Numbered from the stretch's first letter, positions 1 to 10,637 are shown. The stretch is DNA of 64,000 nt from DTLC01 sp964555645 (GCA_964555645.1 CAZKTA010000011.1:1-64000), one strand, 5' to 3'. Made by a program: numbers and translations. The notes: generated by a model from the letters alone, not told the origin.

Positions 1-498
1 CAACGCGCCCTCGAGCCGGTCCAACGCCACGGCCAGCAGGGCGGCTTGCCGCGCCAGCCGATCGGCTTCAGACAGGTCAGACGACTCCGCCGCGTGCTTG
101 GCCGAGTCCACCGCGTGCTTGAAGAGGGCTAACTCGCTGATATGAATCCGTGTCTCGAAAGCGCGCATGTATTCGGCTAGTAACGCACCGAGGAACTTCA
201 CCTCATCACTACGGCGTTTGACATCGGCTTTTAAAGCGTTGAGTTCGACCAGTTGGTTTTCCTGGGAACGTTGGGCGCGCTCCAATTCCCGCCGCTTGTC
301 CAGCACCTGTTGCTCAAGCTCGCGTAGCCGTCTGGCCAGCGGGAGGCGCTCGGCTTCGACCTGCTGGCGCGTCGCGTTCAACTCCGCCAACGCCGCCTGC
401 AAGTCCGCCTGCGCGGTCACGACCACTGTTTCCAACCCTGTGGCCCAGCTAAGCCAACCGCTAATCAACAGGCTCAAGGCAACCAAGCTGCGGTTCAT
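1..498 (-). CDS. ExbB/TolQ-type energiser with periplasmic coiled-coil extension (N-terminal part, runs off window)
   Basis: An open frame begins with ATG at 498 and reads without a stop to the window edge, giving the first 166 residues. A signal peptide (MNRSLVALSLLISGWLSWATG) is followed by a long Gln/Glu/Arg/Leu-rich stretch with coiled-coil character. The gene lies 20 nt downstream of a DUF3450 gene. In known DUF3450 operons the next gene is usually a MotA/TolQ/ExbB proton-channel protein carrying exactly this kind of N-terminal coiled coil (TtpC type), which energises TonB-dependent outer-membrane uptake. The proton-channel domain itself would lie outside the window, so the family call rests on context and on the N-terminal architecture. 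Confidence 0.6.
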   Translation of the reverse strand, partial: MNRSLVALSLLISGWLSWATGLETVVVTAQADLQAALAELNATRQQVEAERLPLARRLRELEQQVLDKRRELERAQRSQENQLVELNALKADVKRRSDEVKFLGALLAEYMRAFETRIHISELALFKHAVDSAKHAAESSDLSEADRLARQAALLAVALDRLEGAL

Positions 499-518
499 CT
501 GAGCAAATAAACTGGGGT

Positions 519-1478
519 TCATTGAATGCGCACCGGCAACGCCACGAACGCAGCAGGTGCAGCGTTCTTGTAAATTGCGATTGCTTTGCGCACCGGATCA
601 ACCAGCTCGCGGCGTTCGGTCCACTGCCAACCCTGTGGCGTAGGCACGCCCACGCCAGCGTACTGGCCGGCCTTGTCCACGAAATATGCCTGTGCCAGCC
701 CTACATAAATCGTCTCAACCTGCACTTCAGCGCCGGCAGGGTTTTTTCGCACCTCGCTGACCACTGTCACAGCAGCGTTAAACTTGTCCACCTCGTTGAG
801 CAGCGCCACAATCGTTTGCAATCGTTCGACCGGGCCAGCCTTGGTGGTGGCGGGGTCAGCCGGGATGCGATTTAGCAACGGCTGAACTTTCTCTGCCAAT
901 GGAGGCGGGAAGGCAGGCGCAAGCGCCCGCACACGTTGTTCGAGCGACTCGGCCAAGGCGCGCGCCAGGTCTAGAGCGGCGTTGAGTTCGCGCTGCTGAG
1001 CAACCGCCGCATCGCGTTCCTCATCGGCGCGCGTGCGATTGGTGGACACGCCAACCAACTGGTCGTTGAGACTCTGCAGTTCGCGCTCGAACATACGGAT
1101 GCTCTGCTCGAGCAGTTCCTTGTCGGCCTGCCAGTCGCTGCGTGTCTTGGAAATCAACTGCCGGGTTTGCACCCATTGCTCCAAAGTACTTCGGGCACCA
1201 TCCAAAATGTCGGGTGCAGCGTTCGCACCACCACTGCTCGCAACAAGCATAAGCAACGCACCGGCGAACCCGGCGAGTTGTTGAAACGACTTTAGCGGAT
1301 CACAAGTTTTTCGACGGGGTACAAAGATGCGTTTGTCCACGCTAGCCGCGCCACACAATTGCCGGCCATTTAGGCGGACTGCTGTCAAACTGCCCATTGA
1401 CGCAATAGGCAGCAAGGTGAGCTTCGCCTTGCTATTTGCCGTCACTTTGTCTAATGCCAATTGCAGTGCGCTCATCAT
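519..1478 (-). CDS. DUF3450 family periplasmic protein
   Basis: 319 residues from the double ATG at 1478. A hydrophobic export segment sits unusually far in (about residues 66-87, ending SGGANAAPD), so the true start may be downstream, for example Met28; no clear ribosome-binding site decides it. The rest is a coiled coil (about 95-185) followed by a globular C-terminus rich in VETIYVGLAQAYF and GVPTPQGWQW, typical of DUF3450. Members are periplasmic partners of ExbB/ExbD/TonB-like energiser operons; biochemical function is not established. The next gene, 20 nt downstream, starts like the matching ExbB-type protein, which supports the call. Confidence 0.8.
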   Translation of the reverse strand: MMSALQLALDKVTANSKAKLTLLPIASMGSLTAVRLNGRQLCGAASVDKRIFVPRRKTCDPLKSFQQLAGFAGALLMLVASSGGANAAPDILDGARSTLEQWVQTRQLISKTRSDWQADKELLEQSIRMFERELQSLNDQLVGVSTNRTRADEERDAAVAQQRELNAALDLARALAESLEQRVRALAPAFPPPLAEKVQPLLNRIPADPATTKAGPVERLQTIVALLNEVDKFNAAVTVVSEVRKNPAGAEVQVETIYVGLAQAYFVDKAGQYAGVGVPTPQGWQWTERRELVDPVRKAIAIYKNAAPAAFVALPVRIQ

Positions 1479-2611
1479 AATCGGTCCGAAATTAGACCTC
1501 AGCCTACAGTGTTACAGCTTTGTGCTTCCCGGAATAACCGGTTTCCAACACTGAAAACTTGGAACCGATTCATTACGAAGCCGTTGCGGCCAGGTGACAA
1601 TTGTGTGACGTGTCTCTTGAGCCTACACTAATCTGGGAGGAATCTTAGGCAGCAGAAAAATCTTTTCGTAGCGTCGCGGCCAACAATCCCAGACTTTGCC
1701 GATGACCATGCGTTTGACAAAAAGCTTAGCCACAATTGACGCCAGCCCCCTACTCTAAAAGCGCCAAATCTGCCCACAACGGGAACGGCATCTGCGCCAA
1801 GCCTGCTGGATTTACCCCGGGGCCTGCCTTTGACACACCAATAAAACGGCAAATGCTTTGCTAGACTCTGCTTAACCAAGCGCTGCCCGCACTGGCCAAA
1901 TCTGTTAGGCCTAAATCTCTCCCGCCAACCACGCCCATATACGCGTTGAGCGGCATTGCGTTAATTACTGTCCTAAGTCCAACCGAATGAAACAACACCA
2001 ATAGCAACACTGCGACAAGCACAACAAACAGTTTCCAACGTTTGCATGTTGATTTTTTACAGATGCGAGTTCGCTGGCCTCTGCATACCCGTTGTGCATG
2101 TTCGACAACCATAAACAGATACTAAACTCGGCTTTGACCCAACAGACATCCAACGCTCAACACTGCTGCGGCAAGTTCCGGTAATACTACCAATAACCGA
2201 TGGCGGCTAATTGGCTGCGGCAAGTTGTAGCTCGAAATCCATGATTTGCTACGTTAGCCAGGAGACCAACGGTTGATCTATGTCAGATTGAAGATCGCCT
2301 CCGCACTGAAGCCGACGCGCAGTCACCGGCGCATCTAGAAAATGCGCTCGGCGTTGGACATGCTGCAAAGTGTAGTCAATGACACCCCACGTGTACATCC
2401 CCCGACAAAGTGTCTCCCCCGCCATAGACGTTGTCGCCGATGCGCCAAGGTTTATGGCGGCCATCCAACCCGCTGCAACCTGTATCCGACCAGCGCAGGC
2501 ATTGGTTGGGTTGGGGATTCTCGAATGTGCACGCTCCGACTATGCTTAAACCGACGCTGTTTATCCATGTGGTCAGTACCGGATCGGCCACTGAAATTTC
2601 TTGAGGGCGAG
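1479..2611. other. Gene-free stretch between the DUF3450 operon and the giant secreted protein
   Basis: About 1.1 kb. Only short overlapping frames in several registers are present, none with a recognisable domain, signal peptide or ribosome-binding site. No tRNA-like fold or strong terminator was found by eye. It must hold the promoter of the DUF3450 operon (near 1480-1600) and the 3' end of the 2612-8650 transcript. Confidence 0.5.
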
Positions 2612-5600
2612 TCACGGCACTATCACACGGTAGAACCGTCTCTGTACTGTGCCAACGTTATCGGTCTTGGACGCGGTCGGTCCCGAAGCTGGTACGTCTC
2701 CGGGCACAGCCAACCAAGTTGGATCAGTGAGATTTGTCTTGTATTGGAGCCTGTAAACTGTACCAGCGATCGAAGTCCATGTGACCGTGACAAGTTCATT
2801 GGACCGTTTGATCGAGGTGATGAACGGCCGGTCCAGCACGGTAATAACGAAGCTGTTCGTGCTGCTCAGTGGAGGCACGCCATTGTCTGTGACGCGAATG
2901 GCGACGGTGTTTGTTGTGCCTGCGTGCGCGTCTGTGGTCTGCCACGTGATGATACCCTCTGTGCCAACGGTCAGACCGGTGGGGCCAGACAACAGTGCGA
3001 AGCCGAGTGCATTAGGTGGAATGTCTGGGTCCGATGCCGTTGCGTTAAGCGAAATGTAGGTGCCTGCGTGAACTGTCTGATTTGCAGGTAGAGTAAGCAC
3101 CGGCGGGCTATTTACTTCGTTGACAACCACGGTGAATGTGTTTGTTGCGTGCAACTGTTGGGCGTTGAGAGCGTTTGTGTTCAGGTCGCTTACGACAACC
3201 GTGATAATGTTCGTGCTGGGCCCTTGGGCTTCTGTGGGTGTCCAAGCGATCAGCCCCGAATTTGTATTGATGCTCATGCCTACTGGTGGCGAGACCAGAC
3301 TGAATGACAGTGTGTTTGTGGGGATGTCTGTGTCCGTGGCTGATACTGTGACCAACAAGGTTGCAAGTTCATTAACGTTTGTGTTGGGCGGCATGTTCAG
3401 CACAGGCGGACAGTTAACCTCGTTAACCGTCACACTGAACGAGTTAGTTGCCGAGAGCGGCGGTGTGCCGTTGTCGGTGACGACGGTTGTGATTGTATAG
3501 ACACCCGGGCCTTGAGCCTCGGTTGGTGTCCATGTGATGACGCCGTTGGTCGAAATTGTCGCGCCAGCTGGCGGGCCCAAAAGCTGATAACTCAGTGTGT
3601 TTGCCGGGATGTCACCGTCGGTGGCTGTGTTTGTAACCACCAACAACGCAAGTTCATTGATTATTCTGTTGGTTTGAACAGGCAATACGGGCGCGGAATT
3701 GACCTCATTGACAATCACAGTGAATGAATTTGTGGCACTGAGTTGTTTGTCCACGAGTGCCCATGCGTTCGAGTCGGTGACCCTGACCACGAACAGGTTT
3801 GTGGACGGTCCCTGCGCCTCGGTTGGTGTCCATGTGATCTGGCCCGTGTTCGGGTTGATGTTCGCGCCAGTGGGGGCTGAGACCAGCCCGAAGGTAAGCG
3901 TGTTAGTTGGTATGTCCGGGTCAGTGGCCGAGGCGTAAACCGACATCGGAGTCAGCTCGTTGATGACCTGGTTTGTTGGTACGCTGAGGACGGGCGGTCG
4001 GTTCACTTCGTTGACGATCACTGTCAGGGTTGTCGAGCTGGACAACGGCGGCACACCGTCATCTGTGGCGATTACAAAGAATGTATTGGTGGAAGGGCCT
4101 TGTGCTTCAGAGGGCGTCCACGCGATCACGCCTGTGACTTGGTTGATAGTCATGCCGCTGGGTACCGCCCCGGCCAGTGCAAAAGAGATTTGGTCATTGG
4201 GTGCTTCGGGGTCATAGACGGTGTTGGTGAAACTGAGTGTGGTTTGTTCGGCAACAGTTGCAATATTTGGCGATGTAAACACTGGCGCGTGGTTGCCGGG
4301 GATGATCCTGAACGTATGTGTGTATTGGTTTGTGTGGTAATCATTCAAAATGAGCAAAAGCTCACCTGAGAGGTTGCCCCAGGTAACTTCGATATCGCCG
4401 CGGATGTAATTCCCACCGATTAGTTGGTTTGCCGAGTTGAAAATGAGCCAGTCTGCGTTGACCCATTCGGTGATAAGCGAGTCGAGGTACAATCGCGCCT
4501 GATTCGTCACGTAAAACCTGAACAACCGGGCTGCCGTCCCCGGGTTAACGATGCAGGAGTTTGTTACGTCCAGTGAAATGGTGGGTTGCGCGGACACATC
4601 AAGGACGCGGAAAGTGTACGGGGCGATCTGGTCCGAGTAATTGTGCAGGCAAAGTCTGTATGTGCCAGATTCAGTCAGAAGCAGAGGCGGAAATGAATCG
4701 TTACAGTAGTAGCCAACCCAGATTTGATTACCGCTCGGGGCGTAAAGTTCAGCACCCACCCACCAGTACCCTGAGTGGAACGCAACGAGTGAATCAAAAT
4801 ACACTTTCTGTCCCGGGGTTCCGGCGAAAGTATACAAGTGTTCCTGACCGGGTGTAAGTGAATTTGAGTAAACAGTGCCGAGCACCAGTGCGTTTGTAGC
4901 ATGTACCGGCACAAGTATGCGGAATGACCACGTTTGTGTATCCTGTGTATCGTTTCGCAAGATGACAAAGTTTGTTCCAGACACAAGAGACCTTGATTCG
5001 AAATCGCTCCAGCCGCCGGCGGTGATTTGATCCGAACCAGCCATGATGTAGTCCCAGCGTGTCCACCAATTGGGAGCCAGCGCGTCAAAGAACAACGCAG
5101 CGGGCGGATTCGTGAAGTGTAAAATCACACATTCGAACGGCGGGATGCTATTTGTGTAGTTCGAGCTGAGATTGACCCGAGCGGACACGGCCGTAGTCAA
5201 CACCCGGAACTTGTATTCCGGGGTTTGGTCTGAGGCGTTCATGATCACCAGATAATATGTACCTGTGTCGGGCAATCTGACGGGGCCGTGATCTGAGTTT
5301 GCTGATGCACTCCCCCAGTCCGAAAAGCGAATCCCACCCACAAGCGCTGCGCCATTTTGTTTTAGCATGGCCAAGTACACAGAGTCACCGCTGCCCTTCA
5401 AAGCGTCATAGAGCAGCATTTGCGCACCGGTACCGTTTATGCGGTAAACATCCGTTTGAAACGCGTTTGTGAAAGTCACTGAGTAATTCGATCCAAGAGT
5501 CAACAGAGGTGCGTCGGTCAATAGGTTCATTAACCTGAATGCGTAATCGCCCCCATTGTAGGCCGCTATCTCAAGTGTATAAGTGCCACTTGAAGGTAGG

Positions 5601-8600
5601 ATGCAGAACCCCGGGTCCGGTACGCCGGCACCGCCATAACCGGGGGCGGTTTCAAGCACCACTGTGCCGTTTGTGTCCAGAAGCCTGAGCGTGATAGAAA
5701 AGTTGTTTGTAAGGCTGTCAATATACACCGGTGTGCCCGCAGACGCGTTGAAATAGAGGTAATTTGTCTGGCCCGGATTAATGTAGCCACTGAAGAAACC
5801 AAAGCCTGCCGGCGGCATTGTGGGTTCGGTCAAATCGGTCGCTTGGATCTGATAGTTCAGGGTTTCGGACTCAGAACCGTAGCCTTGGATTATCAGCGCA
5901 TAAGTGCCACTTACAGCGAAAAGCACGGTCCCAAGGTCAGTCTGGATGTTCGCCCATGCAATCGGATTGTCAAACGGGTCTTGGATCAGCCAATTTGCCT
6001 CATACGAACTGGCGGAAATGCGCTGGAAATGTATTTTTTGACCTGCTGTAGCTGCGATACGGTAGATGTGAGTTTGTGTTGCTGGGTTAAGCTGGGCCGA
6101 GATCGGTGAGCCTAAAGTCAGAGCTGGTTGTGCGGCAAGGTCGAGGATCCTGAACTTGTAACTGACAGCGCTGCTGGAGCTGTTATGGACCCGCAGTGTG
6201 TACGTGCCCGAAGCTGGCATTGTAGAAAGACCGGCGTCCTGGTTTTTGCCCCCGTTCCATATCCAATGTAACCTATCCAAAGAGTCCATGTAAACCCACA
6301 CATCGCCCAAACTCTGGTCAAGTGCGTCGAAATACAATCTTTGACCGGCAACTGCGTTAAAGGTCAGGTAGTGTTCATTCCCTGCATCAGACAGGTAATT
6401 CGAGACCACTGTGCCTATCGGGATTGCGTTGGTTGTGCGGGTGGGTTCGAGGACACGGAATTGGTATGGGCACGGCTCGGCAGAGCCGCTGACAATCAGG
6501 AGGCCAGTGCCTGTGCCGGTTGGAGTCGGCTCCATATCGAACGCGAGGCTGTTACCCGTAAGCAGTCCATCGTTTGCATCAAACATGGACCAGCTACCCG
6601 ACCATGTGGTCAATCTACTGTCGCAGAACAACTGTTTGCCCGCGCTGATCGGCACACGGAAGACCTTGGCATGGTATGGGTCATTCGTGCCTGTGACGAT
6701 CGTGTTTAAGCTTAGAGCCGACGCCGGTGGCTGGCTCACGTCAATCAGTCTAAATGCGTAGGAACCTGTGGCGTCTGACCGTCCCCCAAAGACCAGCACG
6801 TATATGCCGTTTTGATTCAATGTAGTTGGTCCCGTATCTGCGTCATGATTCCAATTAGCTAGAACCTGGTCGCCATTTGGGGCTATGAGTCTGACCGGGA
6901 CCTGGCTTCCACCGTATTGAAGCGCGTCGTAGTAAATGCGCATGCCGATTGCACCATTGAAAGTGTAATAATGTTCTTGGCCAACGGCGGTAATTGAATT
7001 GGAGTATCCAACACCGAACACAAGCGCGTTTGTACTGGCGGTCATGGTGACGATTCTGAACGAGTAACCAACATTTGGCGGGCCATCTGAGACCCATGGA
7101 CCAACTGCAAGTGCGTATGTGCCAGAGGCAGATCGTTCTATCACGGAATCCGAGTTAAGATGCACCCACGCGGTCTCGTTGCCGTCCGGATCGAAGAGTT
7201 GCCACCAACCGTTCGGGTTGCTGCACTCGAAATCCACAAATATCTTTTGGCCGGCAACCAGGTTGAACCGGTAAACGTGCACGACCCGCACCTCTGAAAG
7301 CAGGTTTGTAACGGTGGTGTCAAGCGATACGGGCACTGCCGGCGCTTGCTCAAGCGATATGATACGGAACCTATAGGCAGTTGTGGGATCGCCAGTTCGA
7401 CTTGCGAATATGAAGTAAAGTGGTTCAGGCGAACTGGCTGTTGTCAAAAAATCCCATGAATCTAGTCCAAAATAGTCCCAGATGCCCGACGCTGATGCGC
7501 GCCATAAACCGAGACGGACATCGCGCCAGCCGACCAGTGAATTAAAGAACAGCCTCTGACCAGGGCTGGCCGTGAGTCTGTAAATGACAGTTGCATTGGT
7601 TTCGCCAAAAGAACCCGAGTTTGTCACACCGTAAGTGACAGACAACGCATTGCTCCAGAGATTCAGGAGCCTGAATCTGTAATATCCCCCAGAGTTACCA
7701 ATTACCCGAATTATGTATGTGCCTGACCGCGGCAGCACAACCGGGCCGTAATCAAATGTTGCGTTTTCCCATCCAATGGAGCCTGAGTTCTGACTGACGA
7801 TTATTTCGCCATCGGGCGCCGCTATTTCGAAACCGATGTCGGATTGGTCCTCTTGGACCAGTGCATCGTAGTATGCCGGTGTACCAGCGGGGGCTACGAA
7901 CGTGAACGAATTTGTTTGGCCAGGCTCAATGTTTCCGCTCCTGACAGTGTTGAATCCGGATGCGGCAACCGGCGTCTCGGAAACGTCGCGAACCCTGAAC
8001 TGGAAACTCAACGACGGTCCCCCTTGGACAGTGCCACTGACAACAATAAGGTACGTACCCGAGACACTGAGCAAGTTGGTACCAAGATCATGGTGAACTC
8101 GGCCTTGAGCAATGACCTCGTTTGCCGGGTCAACCAACATCCATTCGGCGTCTGTACCGGTGTATGAGAGCGGTTCAAGCACGACTCTTTGGCCAGCCGT
8201 GCCAGTCAACCTACGAATAACCGTGATTGAGGACGGTGAAATGGTAATCGAATTTGTCGTGTTGGTGGTCACAGTCGGCTGAGTCGCAATATCAAGCAAT
8301 CTGAAAGCGAAGCTGCCAATCGCGTCACTCTCCCCGTCAATTACAAGCATGTAATTGCCGGATTGAGGCAGATAAACCGGAGCGGTTTCGGCATTCAACC
8401 TGATCTCAAGAATTGAGGCACCGGCCGGCGTGTAAAGGTTGGCGCTGAGTTGACTTTGGTCAATAGACATCGAGTCCAAATATACACGTTGTCCCTGGTT
8501 ACCTGCGAAGGTGTATCGAACCTGCTGGCCGGGTAATGAAATCGCGCCACTGTTTGTAGCATCAAGCGTCAGCGTTTCTACCCCAACTGTCTTTTGCCAA

Positions 8601-8650
8601 CATAAGCCGAGGCAAACGACCCATAAGGCGAGCAAATGTCTGCTTTGCAT
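2612..8650 (-). CDS. Giant secreted protein with 14 PPC-like beta-sandwich repeats and 5 cadherin-like domains
   Basis: 2012 residues, signal peptide at 1-24. Residues about 27-1450 hold 14 imperfect units of about 100 residues. Each has a YTF/FNA...GQRLYFDSL half and a SGTYxLxV...YxFRxLD half, the pattern of bacterial pre-peptidase C-terminal (PPC) sandwiches. Residues about 1451-1940 hold five cadherin/He_PIG-like domains opening with N-x-P-P-V-L and containing ITWTPTEAQGPSTN. The last 72 residues form a domain ending RRFYRVIVP, a C-terminus common on verrucomicrobial exported proteins. There is no catalytic domain or outer-membrane barrel. Role inferred: cell-surface or extracellular adhesion or matrix protein. 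It is monocistronic by position. Confidence 0.85.
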   Translation of the reverse strand: MQSRHLLALWVVCLGLCWQKTVGVETLTLDATNSGAISLPGQQVRYTFAGNQGQRVYLDSMSIDQSQLSANLYTPAGASILEIRLNAETAPVYLPQSGNYMLVIDGESDAIGSFAFRLLDIATQPTVTTNTTNSITISPSSITVIRRLTGTAGQRVVLEPLSYTGTDAEWMLVDPANEVIAQGRVHHDLGTNLLSVSGTYLIVVSGTVQGGPSLSFQFRVRDVSETPVAASGFNTVRSGNIEPGQTNSFTFVAPAGTPAYYDALVQEDQSDIGFEIAAPDGEIIVSQNSGSIGWENATFDYGPVVLPRSGTYIIRVIGNSGGYYRFRLLNLWSNALSVTYGVTNSGSFGETNATVIYRLTASPGQRLFFNSLVGWRDVRLGLWRASASGIWDYFGLDSWDFLTTASSPEPLYFIFASRTGDPTTAYRFRIISLEQAPAVPVSLDTTVTNLLSEVRVVHVYRFNLVAGQKIFVDFECSNPNGWWQLFDPDGNETAWVHLNSDSVIERSASGTYALAVGPWVSDGPPNVGYSFRIVTMTASTNALVFGVGYSNSITAVGQEHYYTFNGAIGMRIYYDALQYGGSQVPVRLIAPNGDQVLANWNHDADTGPTTLNQNGIYVLVFGGRSDATGSYAFRLIDVSQPPASALSLNTIVTGTNDPYHAKVFRVPISAGKQLFCDSRLTTWSGSWSMFDANDGLLTGNSLAFDMEPTPTGTGTGLLIVSGSAEPCPYQFRVLEPTRTTNAIPIGTVVSNYLSDAGNEHYLTFNAVAGQRLYFDALDQSLGDVWVYMDSLDRLHWIWNGGKNQDAGLSTMPASGTYTLRVHNSSSSAVSYKFRILDLAAQPALTLGSPISAQLNPATQTHIYRIAATAGQKIHFQRISASSYEANWLIQDPFDNPIAWANIQTDLGTVLFAVSGTYALIIQGYGSESETLNYQIQATDLTEPTMPPAGFGFFSGYINPGQTNYLYFNASAGTPVYIDSLTNNFSITLRLLDTNGTVVLETAPGYGGAGVPDPGFCILPSSGTYTLEIAAYNGGDYAFRLMNLLTDAPLLTLGSNYSVTFTNAFQTDVYRINGTGAQMLLYDALKGSGDSVYLAMLKQNGAALVGGIRFSDWGSASANSDHGPVRLPDTGTYYLVIMNASDQTPEYKFRVLTTAVSARVNLSSNYTNSIPPFECVILHFTNPPAALFFDALAPNWWTRWDYIMAGSDQITAGGWSDFESRSLVSGTNFVILRNDTQDTQTWSFRILVPVHATNALVLGTVYSNSLTPGQEHLYTFAGTPGQKVYFDSLVAFHSGYWWVGAELYAPSGNQIWVGYYCNDSFPPLLLTESGTYRLCLHNYSDQIAPYTFRVLDVSAQPTISLDVTNSCIVNPGTAARLFRFYVTNQARLYLDSLITEWVNADWLIFNSANQLIGGNYIRGDIEVTWGNLSGELLLILNDYHTNQYTHTFRIIPGNHAPVFTSPNIATVAEQTTLSFTNTVYDPEAPNDQISFALAGAVPSGMTINQVTGVIAWTPSEAQGPSTNTFFVIATDDGVPPLSSSTTLTVIVNEVNRPPVLSVPTNQVINELTPMSVYASATDPDIPTNTLTFGLVSAPTGANINPNTGQITWTPTEAQGPSTNLFVVRVTDSNAWALVDKQLSATNSFTVIVNEVNSAPVLPVQTNRIINELALLVVTNTATDGDIPANTLSYQLLGPPAGATISTNGVITWTPTEAQGPGVYTITTVVTDNGTPPLSATNSFSVTVNEVNCPPVLNMPPNTNVNELATLLVTVSATDTDIPTNTLSFSLVSPPVGMSINTNSGLIAWTPTEAQGPSTNIITVVVSDLNTNALNAQQLHATNTFTVVVNEVNSPPVLTLPANQTVHAGTYISLNATASDPDIPPNALGFALLSGPTGLTVGTEGIITWQTTDAHAGTTNTVAIRVTDNGVPPLSSTNSFVITVLDRPFITSIKRSNELVTVTWTSIAGTVYRLQYKTNLTDPTWLAVPGDVPASGPTASKTDNVGTVQRRFYRVIVP

Positions 8651-9114
8651 TTAACAAAAATTCCGCCTCCGAAGCCGATTTGTCAACTCTATATCTCGGA
8701 CTCTAAGCTCAACCCAGGGGTAACCAAGGTGCCCGGTTCACTGGTTATGGTGGGCCAAACCTGCCCAGACTCGCCGCGCGTTTATTTGGGTTTGAACCCA
8801 CCTGAACACGGTAACGCCGGTTTACCGAGGCATACTGGAACCGACTGTAAAAGTCATAAGTTAGATTATACCCCTTGCACCGGATACTGAAACGCTGTTT
8901 GGGCGTCCTCGGGCGATGTGGTCGGCTGTCTCAGTGGTAGTTTGAGCCTGTTTGTAACGCACGTGCGAACGCAAAATGAGCGATTGGACCGCGGCTGATT
9001 GATTCTTGAGGCATTTGGTAGCCCCTAAGAGGCATATATTGAGTGTGTGCGCCTGCCCGGTGCCGACGGCAACGCGTTAGAAAGCTTCCCAGCATGCGGC
9101 TGTCGTAGAGCGTG
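8651..9114. other. Gene-free stretch upstream of the giant secreted protein
   Basis: 464 bp with no convincing coding frame or RNA. It separates the 3' end of the SMP-30-like gene from the start of the giant secreted protein and should contain the latter's promoter on the minus strand; no clear -35/-10 pair was identified. Confidence 0.4.
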
Positions 9115-10020
9115 TCACTTGGTCGGGTTTGCGCCTTTGACGCGCAGCCGGATCGAATAAAGCGATTTACTTGCCGTAATGAAAAGAGTCCGGTGGTCAG
9201 GTCCGCCGAAGCTGACGTTTGCTGTCCATGGTTCAGGCACATCAATGTGCTCGATCTTACGTCCTGTCCTGTCAAAGATGGTCACACCTTTGCCGGTGAG
9301 GTACAGATTGCCCAGCTCGTCGAGTGTCATACCGTCCGAGCCAAGTTCGCAAAACAGAGTTTTGTTTGTGAGCGTGCCATCGGGTTGAATGTCGAACACC
9401 CAGGTGCGGCCGCCGCCAATGTCGGCTACAAACAGTCGCTTCCCATCAGGCGTACCTGTGATGCCGTTGGGTTTCTGCAGGTCGGTAACAACTCGCTCGA
9501 TGCGTTTATGGTCTGGTGAGACAAAATACACGTGCTCGCCGTCCTGTGGCATTTGTTTGTGCTGCCCCCAAGCGCGTTTGTAGAACGGGTCGGTAAAATA
9601 GAGTGCGCCGTTCGGCGCGATCCATACATCGTTGGGACCGTTAAACGGTTTGCCAGCGTACTCACTTGCAATGACCGTGACTTTGCCGTCGGGCGCAATT
9701 GACCAAAGTTCATTTTTCTCTTCTGCACAGGCTACGAGGTTGCCATGAGCGCCAAAACACATGCCATTTGCGCGTCCTGCGGGGGCCATGAAAGTGCTTA
9801 GCTTGCCCTCGATGTTCCATTTCAAGATTCGGTTGTTGGGTTGGTCGGTGAAATACACGTTACCTGCTGAGTCGCAAGTTGGTCCCTCAGTAAATGCGAA
9901 CTCGCCGGCGCGCTTTTGCAGTGTTGCACCTGGCTCGATGAGACTGTCAGTGCCTGCGTGCGTGATACTCAAAAACGCCATCAAAACCATACAGCCAAGT
10001 TTCAACGGGTGATTATTCAT
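9115..10020 (-). CDS. SMP-30/gluconolactonase/LRE family protein, exported
   Basis: 301 residues with a signal peptide (about 1-22, ending ITHAGT). It has the six-bladed propeller signature of SMP-30/gluconolactonases: FTEGPTCDSAGNVYFTD carries the metal-binding Glu, FNGPNDVWIAPNGALYFTD the Asn, and FVADIGGGRTWVFDI the Asp. Family members hydrolyse sugar lactones with a divalent metal; the substrate cannot be told here. The signal peptide implies action in the periplasm or outside the cell. It is followed upstream on the same strand by yqgE after about 50 bp. Confidence 0.88.
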   Translation of the reverse strand: MNNHPLKLGCMVLMAFLSITHAGTDSLIEPGATLQKRAGEFAFTEGPTCDSAGNVYFTDQPNNRILKWNIEGKLSTFMAPAGRANGMCFGAHGNLVACAEEKNELWSIAPDGKVTVIASEYAGKPFNGPNDVWIAPNGALYFTDPFYKRAWGQHKQMPQDGEHVYFVSPDHKRIERVVTDLQKPNGITGTPDGKRLFVADIGGGRTWVFDIQPDGTLTNKTLFCELGSDGMTLDELGNLYLTGKGVTIFDRTGRKIEHIDVPEPWTANVSFGGPDHRTLFITASKSLYSIRLRVKGANPTK

Positions 10021-10073
10021 CTGTTAGAGGTCATTCTATTCGGTTTCGCGCCACCAGGATGCAGACTGTGATT

Positions 10074-10637
10074 TCAGTTCCATGACAAATCCTCTGGTGT
10101 TTGGGCGAGGATTTTGTTGCGCCAGCCCCCTTTACGTAGCAACACGGTTTGCCAGAGGCGTTCGATTGGTGTGTCGAACACGAGCTCAAGTGACGCCGGG
10201 TAAGTGAGCCATGCTTTACGGCGCAGTTCGCCTTCAAGTTGGCCAGGACTCCAGCCTGCGTAGCCTGCGAACAGCTTGATTTTGCGTGTCGGCGAGAATG
10301 ATTCCCCAAGCTCGATCAATGTGTCGAGCGAATGCCCCACGCTTAGATTTGGCATCACGTTCGCGTCAGGTACGAAACTGTCGGTGTGCAGATAACTCAG
10401 CGCACTTGTCTGCACGGGCCCGCCGATGTAAACGGGGCAGTTTTTCAAAGATGCGGGCAGATCAGCCACAAGCAGTTCACCAATCGTGTTGCCACTGGGC
10501 CGGTTCAGTACTAGGCCAAACGCACCCTCGCTGTTGTGTTCGCATATTAACACGACGGTGCGTTCAAAGAATGAACCGCCCAACTGGCCACCGTCAATCA
10601 GCAGGTAACCCTTCAGGTATTTGGGTGTGCAACCCAT
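10074..10637 (-). CDS. yqgE: YqgE/AlgH family protein
   Basis: 187 residues, the usual length for YqgE/AlgH (DUF179). Characteristic segments are LLIDGGQLGGSFFERTVVLI near the N-terminus, GAFGLVLNRPSG, VYIGGPV in the middle and FAGYAGWSPGQLEGEL. The family is widespread and cytoplasmic; AlgH was linked to alginate regulation in Pseudomonas, but no molecular function is established. It stands between the lactonase and M48 protease genes on the same strand, with a 168-bp upstream gap. Confidence 0.92.
   Translation of the reverse strand: MGCTPKYLKGYLLIDGGQLGGSFFERTVVLICEHNSEGAFGLVLNRPSGNTIGELLVADLPASLKNCPVYIGGPVQTSALSYLHTDSFVPDANVMPNLSVGHSLDTLIELGESFSPTRKIKLFAGYAGWSPGQLEGELRRKAWLTYPASLELVFDTPIERLWQTVLLRKGGWRNKILAQTPEDLSWN

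Noticed and set aside
167..502. Plus-strand frame rich in Ser and Arg at the left edge
   Set aside because: It is the complement of the signal-peptide plus coiled-coil gene on the minus strand, which reads open to the window edge and fits its operon.
2249..2615. Overlapping minus-strand frames with W/G-rich segments after the giant protein
   Set aside because: No continuous frame, no start signal and no family resemblance; most likely chance frames.
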